Below, one piece after another: positions 13,335-21,846 of a stretch of 32,297 bases of DNA. The stretch covers positions 1 to 32,297 of the forward strand of contig JAVBOV010000066.1 in assembly GCA_031550205.1 (NCBI GenBank), read 5' to 3'. The DNA is from JAVBOV01 sp031550205 (GTDB taxonomy: Bacteria; Pseudomonadota; Alphaproteobacteria; RF32; CAG-239). The position numbers and the translations under genes are program-made. Numbering within the stretch: the stretch's first letter is position 1; every line of letters starts with the position of its first letter. A model generated the notes under the pieces. The model searched no databases. It saw only the letters and a list, made by a program, of their open reading frames with translations, and was not told the origin of the DNA.

Positions 13335-16031
13335 TTACAGCCCTTTTATCTTCTCTAGAGCTTCTAATATTTTTTGTTTGGCGGCTTCAAGGTCGGCCAA
13401 TTTCTGGCGATCAGAGGCAACCACTGCCGGCGGAGCCTTGGCGACAAAACCTTCATTATTCAAACGCCCCGATAAAGTGCCTAGGTCTTTTTCAAGCTTA
13501 TCAAGTTCTTTTTGCAGTCGCTCTTTTTCAGCGCTGAAATCGACCACGCCTTTTAGCGGCAGCAAAATAACCGCCTCTTTGAACACGGCCTGAACCATGT
13601 CGTTTGTAATGTCTCCACCGTAGGAAATGTGTTCCAAGCGCGCCAAGGTGCAGATGGTTTTATTGCAGGCAACCAACGCAGCCTGAGATTTTTCGTTGGC
13701 ATCTTTTAAATATACCTTCAACTTGGCTCCGGCCGGCAAGTTCATTTCCGCTCTTAACGAACGAATGGCCGTAATCAGTTCAATCGCCCAGTCGGTTTCC
13801 TCAAGAGTTTTGGTATCAATCTTTTCGGCCTTGGGCCAAGAGGTATGGATTAATTTAGTTTTGCGTTCAGCAGTCTGGTTCCACAGTTCAGTGGTGATAA
13901 ACGGCATGAACGGGTGCAAAACCACCAAGATTCTATCTAAAACCCAAGCGGCGGTTTTTCTGGTTTCAGCAATTTCTTCCTGGTTTTCACCATAGAAAAC
14001 AGGCTTGGTCATTTCAATATACCAGTCGCAGAAGCTGCCCCAAACAAACTGATAAACCGCATTGGCTGAATCTGAAAAACGATAATTGTTGAGGCTTTCG
14101 GTAACGTTATTGCTCATTTCTTTAGCTTTGGCAATTATCCATTTGTTGATGCCAAGGTTTGCTGAGGGTTCACCCCCACCCCAACCCTCCCCCATCAAGG
14201 GGGAGGGGCAGGAGAGGGAATCCTCCCCCATCAAGGGGGAGGGAGAGTCTGGGAAGCAACCGTTCATCTCGCAAAAACGGGCGGCGTTCCAAAGTTTGGT
14301 GGCAAAGTTGCGATAACCCTGAATGCGGCTTTCAGAAATGCTGATATCGCGGCCTTGAGTTTCCATGGCGGCCATGAAAAAGCGCAAAGCATCGGCACCA
14401 TATTGTTCGATCACACCCAGAGGGTCCATGGTGTTGCCCTTGGATTTTGACATTTTCTGGCCTTTTTCATCTCTGACCAAACCATGCAGGTAGGTCTTTT
14501 TAAATGGCACGTCTTTCATAACGTATATAGACATCATCATCATTCGGGCAATCCAGAAAAAGATGAGGTCAAAACCGGTGACAAGCACGGAGGTTGGATA
14601 AAACATATCCAAGTATTCAGACTTATCAGGCCAGCCTAAAGTTGAAAATGCCCAGAGGCCGGAAGAAAACCAAGTGTCCAGAACATCAGTATCGCGCTTT
14701 AATTCTACCTTTTTACCATAAAACTTTTCAGCGGCAAACAGAGCATCGGCTTCGTTTTCTTCGCAGAAAACATGGGTGTCAGGACCGTACCATATCGGCA
14801 CCTGATGCCCCCACCAAGTTTGACGGGAAATGCACCACGGCTCTATGTTTCTCATCCACTCGTAATAAATTTTTTCATAGTTTTTAGGGATAAATTCCAT
14901 ATCGCCGGATTCAACCGCTTTAATGGCCTCTATGGCCATTTTAGGCGCATCTACAAACCATTGGTCGGTTAACATCGGCTCGATTACCACGCCTGAACGC
15001 TCGCCATAGGGAATTACCATCGGATTGTCTTCAAGCTTGTCTAAAAGGCCAAGCTCTTCCAACTTTTCAACGGTTTTGACGCGGGCGGTTTGGGTATCCA
15101 TGCCGGCATACGGCGTATTCTCATTTAAAGTGGCGTCAAAGTTTAAGATATTTACCATCGGCAGGTTGTGACGTTTGCCGACTTCAAAGTCGTTAAAGTC
15201 ATGCGCCGGAGTAATCTTAACCGCACCGGTGCCCTTTTCGGGGTCGGCGTGTTCATCGGCAATAATCGGAATGGGCTTATTGATTATGGGGATTAAACAG
15301 TTTTTGCCGATTAAATGTTTGAGCTTTAAGTTCTCGGGGTGAACAGCAACCGCAGTGTCGCCAAACATGGTCTCCGGTCTGGTGGTGGCAATCTGGATGA
15401 ACTGGTTCTCTCCGCCTTCTATCGGGTAGCGGTAATAATACATTTTGCCGACGGTTTCAACCTGGGTCACTTCAAGATCGGAAATGGCGCTTTCAAGCTT
15501 GCAATCCCAGTTTACCAAACGTTTGTCTTTGTAAATTAAACCGTCTTTATACATGGCAACAAAGATTTTGCGAACAGCGCGGCTTAATCCTTCATCCATG
15601 GTGAAGCGCTCACGCGACCAATCGCATGAAGCGCCCAAGCGGCGCAACTGGCGGGTGATGGTGCCGCCGGAGTGCTCCTTCCATTCCCAAATTTTTTCAA
15701 TGAATTTTTCACGGCCGAAATCGTGTCGGGTTTTACCCTCTTTGGCCAGATTTTTTTCAACCACCATCTGGGTGGCAATGCCGGCATGATCGGTGCCTGG
15801 CTGCCATAGCACATTCTTGCCAAGCATGCGGTTATAGCGGGTTAAGATATCCTGCAGGGTGTAATTTAAGGCATGCCCCATGTGCAGATAACCGGTGACA
15901 TTCGGCGGCGGAATTACAATTGAGAAAGCTTCTTTGTTTTTATCAAGGCTTGGTTTAAAATCTCCCGATTGTTCCCAGTCTTGGTATATTTTTTCCTCAA
16001 AGTCTTGAGGACTATAATTTTTTTCTAACAT
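13335..16031 (-). CDS. valS: Valyl-tRNA synthetase, with in-frame repeat insertion
   Basis: This 898-residue class I ValRS charges tRNA-Val. The HIGH-type motif is in PPNVTGYLHMGHALNYTLQD (about residue 45). The editing domain follows (TTRPETMFGDTAVAVHP), and the KMSKS loop is KMSKSKGNTMDP. The C-terminus ends in the typical coiled-coil arm (AEKERLQKELDKLEKDLGTL). Between ARFCEMNG and LGINKWIIAKAKEM, where other ValRS have a short link, about 30 residues are encoded by a tandem family A repeat (PSPLMGE appears twice). The frame is intact, so the enzyme is presumably functional. It is the last gene of the leftward tolC - popZ-like - valS cluster, with an SD (CGGAG) before the ATG. Confidence 0.95.
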   Translation of the reverse strand: MLEKNYSPQDFEEKIYQDWEQSGDFKPSLDKNKEAFSIVIPPPNVTGYLHMGHALNYTLQDILTRYNRMLGKNVLWQPGTDHAGIATQMVVEKNLAKEGKTRHDFGREKFIEKIWEWKEHSGGTITRQLRRLGASCDWSRERFTMDEGLSRAVRKIFVAMYKDGLIYKDKRLVNWDCKLESAISDLEVTQVETVGKMYYYRYPIEGGENQFIQIATTRPETMFGDTAVAVHPENLKLKHLIGKNCLIPIINKPIPIIADEHADPEKGTGAVKITPAHDFNDFEVGKRHNLPMVNILNFDATLNENTPYAGMDTQTARVKTVEKLEELGLLDKLEDNPMVIPYGERSGVVIEPMLTDQWFVDAPKMAIEAIKAVESGDMEFIPKNYEKIYYEWMRNIEPWCISRQTWWGHQVPIWYGPDTHVFCEENEADALFAAEKFYGKKVELKRDTDVLDTWFSSGLWAFSTLGWPDKSEYLDMFYPTSVLVTGFDLIFFWIARMMMMSIYVMKDVPFKKTYLHGLVRDEKGQKMSKSKGNTMDPLGVIEQYGADALRFFMAAMETQGRDISISESRIQGYRNFATKLWNAARFCEMNGCFPDSPSPLMGEDSLSCPSPLMGEGWGGGEPSANLGINKWIIAKAKEMSNNVTESLNNYRFSDSANAVYQFVWGSFCDWYIEMTKPVFYGENQEEIAETRKTAAWVLDRILVVLHPFMPFITTELWNQTAERKTKLIHTSWPKAEKIDTKTLEETDWAIELITAIRSLRAEMNLPAGAKLKVYLKDANEKSQAALVACNKTICTLARLEHISYGGDITNDMVQAVFKEAVILLPLKGVVDFSAEKERLQKELDKLEKDLGTLSGRLNNEGFVAKAPPAVVASDRQKLADLEAAKQKILEALEKIKGL
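14167..14252 (-). repeat. Tandem family A repeat inserted in frame inside valS
   Basis: Two palindromes (CTCCCCCATCAAGGGGGAG) lie back to back. The first 39 nt (14170-14208) are identical to the intergenic copy at 9844-9882. Translation on the valS strand gives the low-complexity segment around residues 594-622. No stop codon is created. Confidence 0.92.
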
Positions 16032-16057
16032 CTGGATTTTTCTCCGAAAAATTGGTG

Positions 16058-16090
16058 TTCAGTGTCAGTGGCCGGAGGCCAGTGATTGCT
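16058..16090. repeat. Period-7 degenerate tandem repeat
   Basis: Units read AGTGTCA-GTGGCCG-GAGGCCA-GTGATTG in the gap between valS and the popZ-like gene. Confidence 0.6.
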
Positions 16091-16126
16091 AAATTTTTTA
16101 GGGGCGGGGGAAGCAAAGGCAAGGGC

Positions 16127-16984
16127 TTATTTACCGCCCTTCTTAACTCGCTCAATTTCTTTTTGAACCAGGTCCGTTACAATGGCAGCAAGGTTGGCAT
16201 CAAGCCAGTTGTTGACCTGTTTGGCTACAGAAGCGACAATGGCGCCGTCTAAGGTTTTGGCGGTTTCTCCTGCCGGCCTCGGCGTGTGAGCGCCTTCTTC
16301 AAACATTTTGGCAAAGTTGTTGAGCAAAGCCTCGGAGACGTCTTTTTCATCGGCGGCTTTGTTCTGCTCTGCCGGTTCTGCCGGTTCTGCAATTTCTTCA
16401 ATTTCAACTTCTTCGGAAAGTTCTTCTTGAACCGGTTCTGCGGCGGGTTCTTCAATTTGTATCATCTCTTCAATGGTGCCGGAGGGTTCTTCGTCAATAA
16501 GCGACAAAATGTCTTCTTTTTCTTCAACCTTGACCTCAACAGCCGGAGTTTCTTCAATCTTAACTTCAGGCTCAACTTCAACGGCAATCGGCTCTTCGTC
16601 TTCAGAAACGACCTCAATTTTCTCGTCGGAATCGAGAATTTTGTTAATGGCTTCGTCTGAAACGGGGGTATAAGCCGGAGCAGGTTTTATTTCTTCGACA
16701 GTGACCGTCACATATTTGTTTTCCGGCTTGGCTTCAATGCTCAAGTCTATCTCCGCGCTGCCGACTTCCATCTCCTGGGAGAGGTTAAAAACTTCATCAT
16801 CCAAATCGGTATCCTCAACTTTTTCTTCTTCCTGCACGGCCGCTTTAACGGGCTCCGTGTCCTTAACAACTTTGGGAGCGGCAGATTTATTGATTTCCTG
16901 GTTGGTTTGGTCATCCATCAAAATGTTTTTGATGGATGATAATATTTCTTCTACAGACATATCCTGTTTAATTGCTTCTGCCAT
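16127..16984 (-). CDS. PopZ-like polar organising protein (DUF2497)
   Basis: This 285-residue protein has the PopZ layout. A short N-terminal helix comes first (MSVEEILSSIKNILMDDQ, residues 9-26). A long, very acidic Pro/Glu/Val-rich disordered middle spans about 27-215. The C-terminal oligomerisation helices follow (SEALLNNFAKMFEEGAHTP, then DGAIVASVAKQVNNWLDANL). In Caulobacter PopZ forms the cell-pole matrix that tethers ParB-parS. The middle here is longer than in Caulobacter PopZ. It lies between tolC (12 nt upstream) and valS, a gene order I know from alphaproteobacteria. That strengthens the call. Confidence 0.85.
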   Translation of the reverse strand: MAEAIKQDMSVEEILSSIKNILMDDQTNQEINKSAAPKVVKDTEPVKAAVQEEEKVEDTDLDDEVFNLSQEMEVGSAEIDLSIEAKPENKYVTVTVEEIKPAPAYTPVSDEAINKILDSDEKIEVVSEDEEPIAVEVEPEVKIEETPAVEVKVEEKEDILSLIDEEPSGTIEEMIQIEEPAAEPVQEELSEEVEIEEIAEPAEPAEQNKAADEKDVSEALLNNFAKMFEEGAHTPRPAGETAKTLDGAIVASVAKQVNNWLDANLAAIVTDLVQKEIERVKKGGK

Positions 16985-16996
16985 TTATCACCTAAG

Positions 16997-18364
16997 TTAT
17001 TTGTCAGTGTCAATTCCGGTAGAGAACCACCTGTCTCTGGTTTCTTCCGAGTATTTTTCAGCGTCATAAAGCGGAACATTAAGCTTTAAGTCTTTGGCGG
17101 TGAACTTGCCCATGGAAAGAAGCAGGTTCATAACCGAAACATAATAATCTCTTCTGGCCTTAACTTCTTCAACGTTGGAGTTTAAGAGCTCCTGATAAGC
17201 GTCTAAAACGTCTAAAACCGTGCGGTTGCCGAGAGATTCTTCTTTTTGAACACCGTCTAAGGCAATTTCGTTGGCCTTAACCTGGTCTTGGATGGATTTG
17301 ATTTTGGCATCATTTGAAAGCATATATTCCCAAGAGCTGGTAACGGTTTCAACCGCTTGGCGCTCCGCCGCCAAAACCTGTTCATGAGCCTGCCATTTTT
17401 GATATTTGCTTTGGCGGATTTTGGCGCGGCTTTCACCGGAATTATACAACGGCATGGTCGCACTGGCCACAACTTCATAGTTTTCAGCCTTGGCATCGCG
17501 GTTGGCCCAGGAATCGGCGTTCATCTTGTTGTTGGACACCGAACCGGTTAAATCAACACTGGGCAGGAGTTCTCCGGTGTTTTTGGCAACGTCATAGGTC
17601 TTGGAATTAAGGTAGTTCTTGGCCTGCTTAACATTGTAGTTGCTGCTTTTGGTATAATTTAAAGCTTCTTCAAAGCTGTTCGGCACAAAGTTTTTAATGT
17701 CGGAAGGTTCGGATAAGTCTTGCGGATTGGAGCCGATTATTCTGAAATACAGGGCTTTGGAAGCTTCCAGAACGCCCTCGGCATTGATGCGGTCAGACTG
17801 TGCTCTGGAAAAACGCGCCTTACTTTGCGAAACGTCGGTGCGGGTGACCTCGCCGACATTGAAGCGCTGGATGGTTTCATCAAGGCGCTTTTTAAGAAGC
17901 TGCTCATTGTTTTTTTGCAAATCTACAATGGCGGTGTCTCTCAAGACATCAAGATATGCGGCGGCGCCGGATAAGAGAACCTGCTGTTCAACATTATACA
18001 GGTTGCTTTGCTCTGACTTGACCAGGCTGTCTGCCGAACGAACCGCGTTAATTGTTTGGAAGCCGCTGAAAATGGACTGCTTGACATTGGCGGAAAGATT
18101 GCTGTTGTTATAATCATAATCATTGCCGACGTTTTTATCATCGGTGTTGCCCTCGCCATACGAGCCTTGGAGGTAAATGTTCGGACGGTAGCCGGATTTG
18201 GCAATGGCCACATTTTCATCAACCGAGCGCAGGTACGCCCTTTGCGCCTGAAGTGTCGGGTTGTTTTTGTAGGTTTCGTTCAGAGCATCCATTAAACTTT
18301 CAGCGCGGGCGGAATTACACGCCAGAGCTGCAACGGAAGTCAGTAGCAAAAATGTTTTTTTCAT
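16997..18364 (-). CDS. tolC: TolC family outer membrane channel protein
   Basis: This 455-residue outer membrane efflux or type I secretion channel has a signal peptide at residues 1-21 (MKKTFLLLTSVAALACNSARA). The body shows the duplicated TolC pattern: AYLRSVDENVAIAKSGYRPN in the first half and ERQAVETVTSSWEYMLSNDA plus TVLDVLDAYQELLNSNVEEV in the second. Long alpha-hairpins and two short beta regions are expected. TolC trimers pair with inner-membrane ABC or RND pumps, none of which is in this window. It is the first gene of the leftward cluster, 12 nt ahead of the popZ-like gene. Confidence 0.93.
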   Translation of the reverse strand: MKKTFLLLTSVAALACNSARAESLMDALNETYKNNPTLQAQRAYLRSVDENVAIAKSGYRPNIYLQGSYGEGNTDDKNVGNDYDYNNSNLSANVKQSIFSGFQTINAVRSADSLVKSEQSNLYNVEQQVLLSGAAAYLDVLRDTAIVDLQKNNEQLLKKRLDETIQRFNVGEVTRTDVSQSKARFSRAQSDRINAEGVLEASKALYFRIIGSNPQDLSEPSDIKNFVPNSFEEALNYTKSSNYNVKQAKNYLNSKTYDVAKNTGELLPSVDLTGSVSNNKMNADSWANRDAKAENYEVVASATMPLYNSGESRAKIRQSKYQKWQAHEQVLAAERQAVETVTSSWEYMLSNDAKIKSIQDQVKANEIALDGVQKEESLGNRTVLDVLDAYQELLNSNVEEVKARRDYYVSVMNLLLSMGKFTAKDLKLNVPLYDAEKYSEETRDRWFSTGIDTDK

Positions 18365-18530
18365 TGAATCTTGCCTTATTTTTTAAACTTGAAAGTAAGT
18401 ATATTACACTTTTTTTCAAAAAGACAAGGTTTTTATTACTTTAATCCGTAATAAAATTAACCATATTGCAAACTTTTGCTTTTAGATTTAAGCTAGATTT
18501 AATTTTACGGACATTATAAGGGGAAAGACC

Positions 18531-20999
18531 TTGAAAGCCAAAGAAGCAAACATTATTGATGAAATTGACAAAGCCAGATTGAAGCTCTCGATTGAACATT
18601 ATATTAAATATTTTATCGGCAAGAGAACCTGCGAAATTAATAAAGAAGAAGCTTTGCAGGCAATTGCTTTGGGCGTTAGAGAATTTGCAATGGACAAGAT
18701 GTATGAAACCATTGCCCGCTACAACAAAGTGAACTCTAAGAGAATCTATTATCTTTCAGTGGAATATTTAATCGGCCGCTCTTTGGAAAACAACCTGCAT
18801 AATCTCGGCTTGTTTGATATTTTAAAAAGCATTAAAATTGACGGCATGGGCGATATTCCGATACAAGATATTTTTGACACCGAATATGACCCGGCTCTGG
18901 GCAACGGCGGTTTGGGGCGGTTGGCGGCATGTTATCTGGACTCTATGGCCTCATTGGGTATTCCGGGTTTCGGATACGGCATCAACTATCATTTCGGTTT
19001 GTTTAAACAGCGTTTTGAAAACGGATATCAGATTGAGCAGGCCGACAGCTGGCTGGCCGAAGACAGCCCTTGGCAGTTTGCAAGACCAGACCGCAAGGTT
19101 GACGTGCCGATTTACGGCGAGATTGAAGTGGTTAAAAACATTAAGGGCGAAGATAATTATATTTGGGTTAACACTCAGCATTTGTTCGGCATTCCTTATG
19201 ATTTTCCGATTGTGGGATATGACGGAAAATCGGTGAACTATCTGCGCTTGTTCTCGGCCCGTACCGACGACGAGTTAGATATTAATATCTTCAACGAAGG
19301 CGGATATATTGAGGCGGTTAAAGAAAAGATTGAAACCGAGACAATTTCTAAAGTTTTATATCCATCCGACGCATTGGAATCCGGCCGAGAACTGCGCTTA
19401 AAACAGCAATATTTCTTTGTGGCCTGCGCCGTTCAGGACATTATTCGCAGATATATGGAAAAGAGCAACGATTTTACCAAACTGCCGGATTTGGTCTGCA
19501 TTCAATTAAACGACACGCACCCTTCTCTGGCGATTGTGGAGATGATGCGTTTGTTGATGGACACTTATGGCCAAGACTGGGAAACCTCTTGGGGCATTGT
19601 GACCAAAGTGTTTGCTTATACTAACCACACTCTGCTGCCGGAAGCTTTGGAAACCTGGCCGGCGAGAATCTTGGGCAGAATTTTGCCGCGGCATTTGCAG
19701 ATTATATATGAAATTAACCGCCGTTTTATTGAACAGGCCAAAAAGAAATTCGGCAATGATTCTGCCAAGCTCGGCAAGCTTTCAATTGTGACCGGCGAAG
19801 GCGACGGCCAAATTATCCGCATGGCCAATTTGTGCATCGTCGGCTCGTTCTCGGTTAACGGTGTGGCCAAGATTCACTCGGAATTGGTGAAGTCTATTCT
19901 GGTTCCGGAGTTTTATGAGATGTGGCCGGAAAAGTTCGGCAATGTGACCAACGGCATTACGCCGCGCCGCTGGCTTTTGCATGCAAACACCGCTTTGGCC
20001 AACCTGATTTCAGAGAAAATCGGCGATAAGTGGATTACCGATTTGGATGAGCTTAAAAAACTTGAAAAGTTTACCAAAGACAAAAAGTTTGTGGACAGCT
20101 TTATGAATATTAAGCGCGAAAACAAAAAAAGGCTGGCCAGGAAGATTTTCAAAGCTTCGGGCTTTGTGGTTAATACGGACAGCATGTTTATTGTTCATGC
20201 CAAGAGAATCCACGAATATAAGCGCCAGTTGATGACCATTTTGCAGGTGATTGGCGAATATTTGGCAATTGTGAAAGACAATTATAAGCCATCGGTGGCG
20301 AAAACTTATATTTTTGCCGGAAAAGCCGCGCCTTCTTACAACTTTGCCAAGCTGATTATTAAGCTGATTAACAATGTGGCAAACGTGGTGAACCATGACC
20401 CGCTGGTGAACGATATGCTCAAAGTGGTGTTTGCACCGGATTATAAGGTGTCTTTGGCCGAGGTTTTGATGCCGGCGGCCGATGTGAGCATTCAGAGCTC
20501 CACCGCAGGGTTTGAGGCTTCAGGCACGGGCAACATGAAATTTGCCTTAAACGGAGCTTTGACCGTGGGCACATATGACGGCGCCAACATTGAGATCAGA
20601 GAAGAAGTGGGCGAAGAAAACTTTTATTTGTTCGGCCTTCGGGAAGAAGAAGTGCAGAGAATGAGAGTTAACAAGGCATATAACCCGAGGGAATATTATG
20701 AGAAATCGGATTATATTAAGCGGATTTTGAATTCACTCAACTCCAACATGTTCTGCGAAAAAGATTATGTGCTGCTCTTTAAGGTGATTTATGAAGAGCT
20801 TTTGAGCAGAGACTATTACTTCGTTTTGGCAGACTTGGAAGCCTTTAACAATGCGATGAAAGAAGCCGAAAAAGATTATGTGGACAAGAATAAGTGGGCG
20901 ATGAAAGCCATTTATAACGTGGCCAGAATCGGCAAGTTTTCAAGCGACCGGGCAATTTTGGATTATGCCAAGGACATTTGGAATATTAAGCCGTGTTAG
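18531..20999 (+). CDS. glgP: Glycogen/alpha-glucan phosphorylase
   Basis: This 822-residue family 35 phosphorylase releases glucose 1-phosphate from glycogen or maltodextrin. Landmarks are YYLSVEYLIGRSLENNLHNL, EYDPALGNGGLGRLAACYLD, NDTHPSLAIVEMMRLL, YTNHTLLPEALETW, KRIHEYKRQL and TAGFEASGTGNMKFALNGAL, where the Lys binds pyridoxal phosphate. Translation starts at a TTG at 18531 with a good AAGGGGAAAG 6 nt before it. No other glycogen gene is adjacent. The gene is divergent from tolC and ends at a terminator that is repeated 175 nt further on. Confidence 0.96.
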   Translation: MKAKEANIIDEIDKARLKLSIEHYIKYFIGKRTCEINKEEALQAIALGVREFAMDKMYETIARYNKVNSKRIYYLSVEYLIGRSLENNLHNLGLFDILKSIKIDGMGDIPIQDIFDTEYDPALGNGGLGRLAACYLDSMASLGIPGFGYGINYHFGLFKQRFENGYQIEQADSWLAEDSPWQFARPDRKVDVPIYGEIEVVKNIKGEDNYIWVNTQHLFGIPYDFPIVGYDGKSVNYLRLFSARTDDELDINIFNEGGYIEAVKEKIETETISKVLYPSDALESGRELRLKQQYFFVACAVQDIIRRYMEKSNDFTKLPDLVCIQLNDTHPSLAIVEMMRLLMDTYGQDWETSWGIVTKVFAYTNHTLLPEALETWPARILGRILPRHLQIIYEINRRFIEQAKKKFGNDSAKLGKLSIVTGEGDGQIIRMANLCIVGSFSVNGVAKIHSELVKSILVPEFYEMWPEKFGNVTNGITPRRWLLHANTALANLISEKIGDKWITDLDELKKLEKFTKDKKFVDSFMNIKRENKKRLARKIFKASGFVVNTDSMFIVHAKRIHEYKRQLMTILQVIGEYLAIVKDNYKPSVAKTYIFAGKAAPSYNFAKLIIKLINNVANVVNHDPLVNDMLKVVFAPDYKVSLAEVLMPAADVSIQSSTAGFEASGTGNMKFALNGALTVGTYDGANIEIREEVGEENFYLFGLREEEVQRMRVNKAYNPREYYEKSDYIKRILNSLNSNMFCEKDYVLLFKVIYEELLSRDYYFVLADLEAFNNAMKEAEKDYVDKNKWAMKAIYNVARIGKFSSDRAILDYAKDIWNIKPC

Positions 21000-21000
21000 A

Positions 21001-21030
21001 AAAAAGCCGCTCGGGGGAGCGGCTTTTTTA
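21001..21030 (+). terminator. glgP terminator (copy 1)
   Basis: AAAAAGCCGCTC-GGGG-GAGCGGCTTTTTT is immediately followed by 7-bp repeats. Confidence 0.9.
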
Positions 21031-21064
21031 GTAGTCAGTGGTCGGTGGTCAGTAGTCGGTAAGT
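21029..21064 (+). repeat. Period-7 degenerate tandem repeat
   Basis: Units read GTAGTCA-GTGGTCG-GTGGTCA-GTAGTCG-GTAAGTG and begin right at the T run of the glgP terminator. The gene-free stretch 21000-21333 holds this repeat, a solo family B repeat, a second terminator copy and a family B pair. Confidence 0.8.
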
Positions 21065-21139
21065 GGGTAAAATATTTTTGTCATGGGGAGCTTGTTGAGG
21101 CATCTTGTTGAAGCATGCACATTGTTTGCCTTTCGTGAT

Positions 21140-21166
21140 GGATTGCGGCTCGGGGGCCGCAATGAC
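21140..21166 (+). repeat. Solo family B repeat
   Basis: GGATTGCGGC-TCGGG-GGCCGCAATGAC keeps the family ends around a GC-rich stem. Confidence 0.75.
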
Positions 21167-21175
21167 GAGGAAGAG

Positions 21176-21218
21176 AAAAAGCCGCTCGGGGGAGCGGCTT
21201 TTTTAGTAGTCAGGGGCG
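21176..21218 (+). terminator. Duplicated glgP-type terminator (copy 2) with 7-bp repeat tail
   Basis: The hairpin AAAAAGCCGCTC-GGGG-GAGCGGCTTTTTT and the following AGTAGTCAG are the same as at 21001-21038. No gene ends here, so it is a duplication rather than a second functional terminator of a visible gene. Confidence 0.8.
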
Positions 21219-21233
21219 AATATTATTATTCAC

Positions 21234-21322
21234 TGTCATGCTCGGGCTTGACCCGAGCATCCAGGTTAAGGATATGGCTAATTTGTTTGACCTGGATTCC
21301 AGTGTCAAGCACTGGAATGACA
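21234..21322. repeat. Head-to-head family B pair with 23-nt linker (REPIN-like)
   Basis: The left arm TGTCATGCTCGGGCTTGA...ATCCAGGT (21234-21266) and the right arm ACCTGGATTCCAGTGTCAAG...AATGACA (21290-21322) are inverted relative to each other. The linker 21267-21289 contains ATGGCTAATTTGTT. Stems differ but remain paired, and the loop CTTGA/TCAAG is the same as in the GIY-YIG flanks. Confidence 0.88.
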
Positions 21323-21333
21323 TGGATGTTTTT

Positions 21334-21555
21334 TTAATCAAACTCAATTTTGATGTTTTTGCCGTAGAGTCTGGCGAGGATTAGGATTCTGTCGTTGATG
21401 AACCAGCCGCGGCCTTTTTCGATTTTTTCCAATGTATCGGGCATAAGAAGAGACTGTTTAGATAGTTCTTCTATAGTTAAGCCTTTTTGTTCTCTGAATT
21501 CCTTCAGCTGTATGCCAAGTTCTTTTTTTAATGCTTTATATTCTTGTTTGTTCAT
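21334..21555 (-). CDS. Small XRE-like helix-turn-helix protein (copy 1)
   Basis: This 73-residue protein is dominated by one HTH: IQLKEFREQKGLTIEELSKQ, then LEKIEKGRG, then WFINDRILILARLYGKNI. It fits the Cro/C1 (XRE) fold and is probably a DNA-binding regulator. No toxin or second domain is present. A close paralogue of exactly the same length is at 26825-27046, ending in the same residues (LYGKNIKIEFD). GGGAG lies about 8 nt before the ATG. Both copies are divergent from a copy of the same structured RNA, so the protein may control that RNA (inference). Confidence 0.8.
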   Translation of the reverse strand: MNKQEYKALKKELGIQLKEFREQKGLTIEELSKQSLLMPDTLEKIEKGRGWFINDRILILARLYGKNIKIEFD

Positions 21556-21588
21556 TTTTCAAACTCCCGCGTTTTGTTGTGTTTTGCC

Positions 21589-21605
21589 CCTCGCAATGAC
21601 GGGCT
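21589..21605 (+). repeat. Family B fragment
   Basis: CCCTCGCAATGACGGG is the right end only of a family B repeat. It lies between the XRE gene and its partner RNA. Confidence 0.5.
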
Positions 21606-21614
21606 TTGGTTAAA

Positions 21615-21836
21615 ACAAAACCACCTTTGAAAAGAATCAATGGTGGGGAGTTGACACTGCAATAACACAGTCTGAGGTATTTGCCATAAGCTTATTTCCC
21701 CAGCTCCCCAAGGGGGCTGTGTTGTTATTGGGAGCGTCACACTCCATCGGCAGGCCTTCCTGTCGACAAGAGAGATATTAAAGATATTTGCTTAAATTGC
21801 AATTAAAAAAAGCTCTTCTGATGAAGAGCTTTTTTA
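21615..21836 (+). ncRNA. Structured RNA, copy 1 (possibly 6S-like)
   Basis: About 200 nt with no credible reading frame are conserved with 27154-27411. A leading hairpin CCACC/GGTGG (21621-21646) is followed by a rod: GGAGT (21647-51) with ACTCC (21741-45), TGAC with GTCA, an internal loop ACTG/GGAGC, and CAATAAC (21660-66) with GTTATTG (21724-30). A hairpin CGGCAGG/CCTGTCG (21748-65) and a terminator (AGCTCTTC-TGAT-GAAGAGCT plus T run) complete it. In copy 2 three stems change on both sides and still pair. The G-U pair in CGGCAGG/CCUGUCG is allowed only if the plus strand is the transcript. Size, rod shape and a terminator fit 6S RNA, but I could not confirm family identity. Confidence 0.75.
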
Positions 21837-21846
21837 CCTAGGCACA

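Noticed and set aside
14086..14344. Plus-strand ORFs encoding PPQPSPIKGEGE-like peptides
   Set aside because: They are antisense readings of valS through the palindromic repeat, a common cause of false small ORFs.
21176..21205. Terminator of an unseen gene between 21065 and 21175
   Set aside because: No ORF with start signal and coding character ends there. The hairpin is a copy of the glgP terminator.
21334..21836. Type II or type III toxin-antitoxin locus
   Set aside because: There is no toxin-like ORF beside either XRE gene, and the RNA lacks the tandem repeats of type III antitoxins.
21615..21836. SRP RNA, tmRNA or RNase P RNA
   Set aside because: The signature elements of these RNAs (the SRP GGAA tetraloop domain, the tmRNA tRNA-like ends, the RNase P core) are not visible. 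A 6S-like identity is left open, not claimed.
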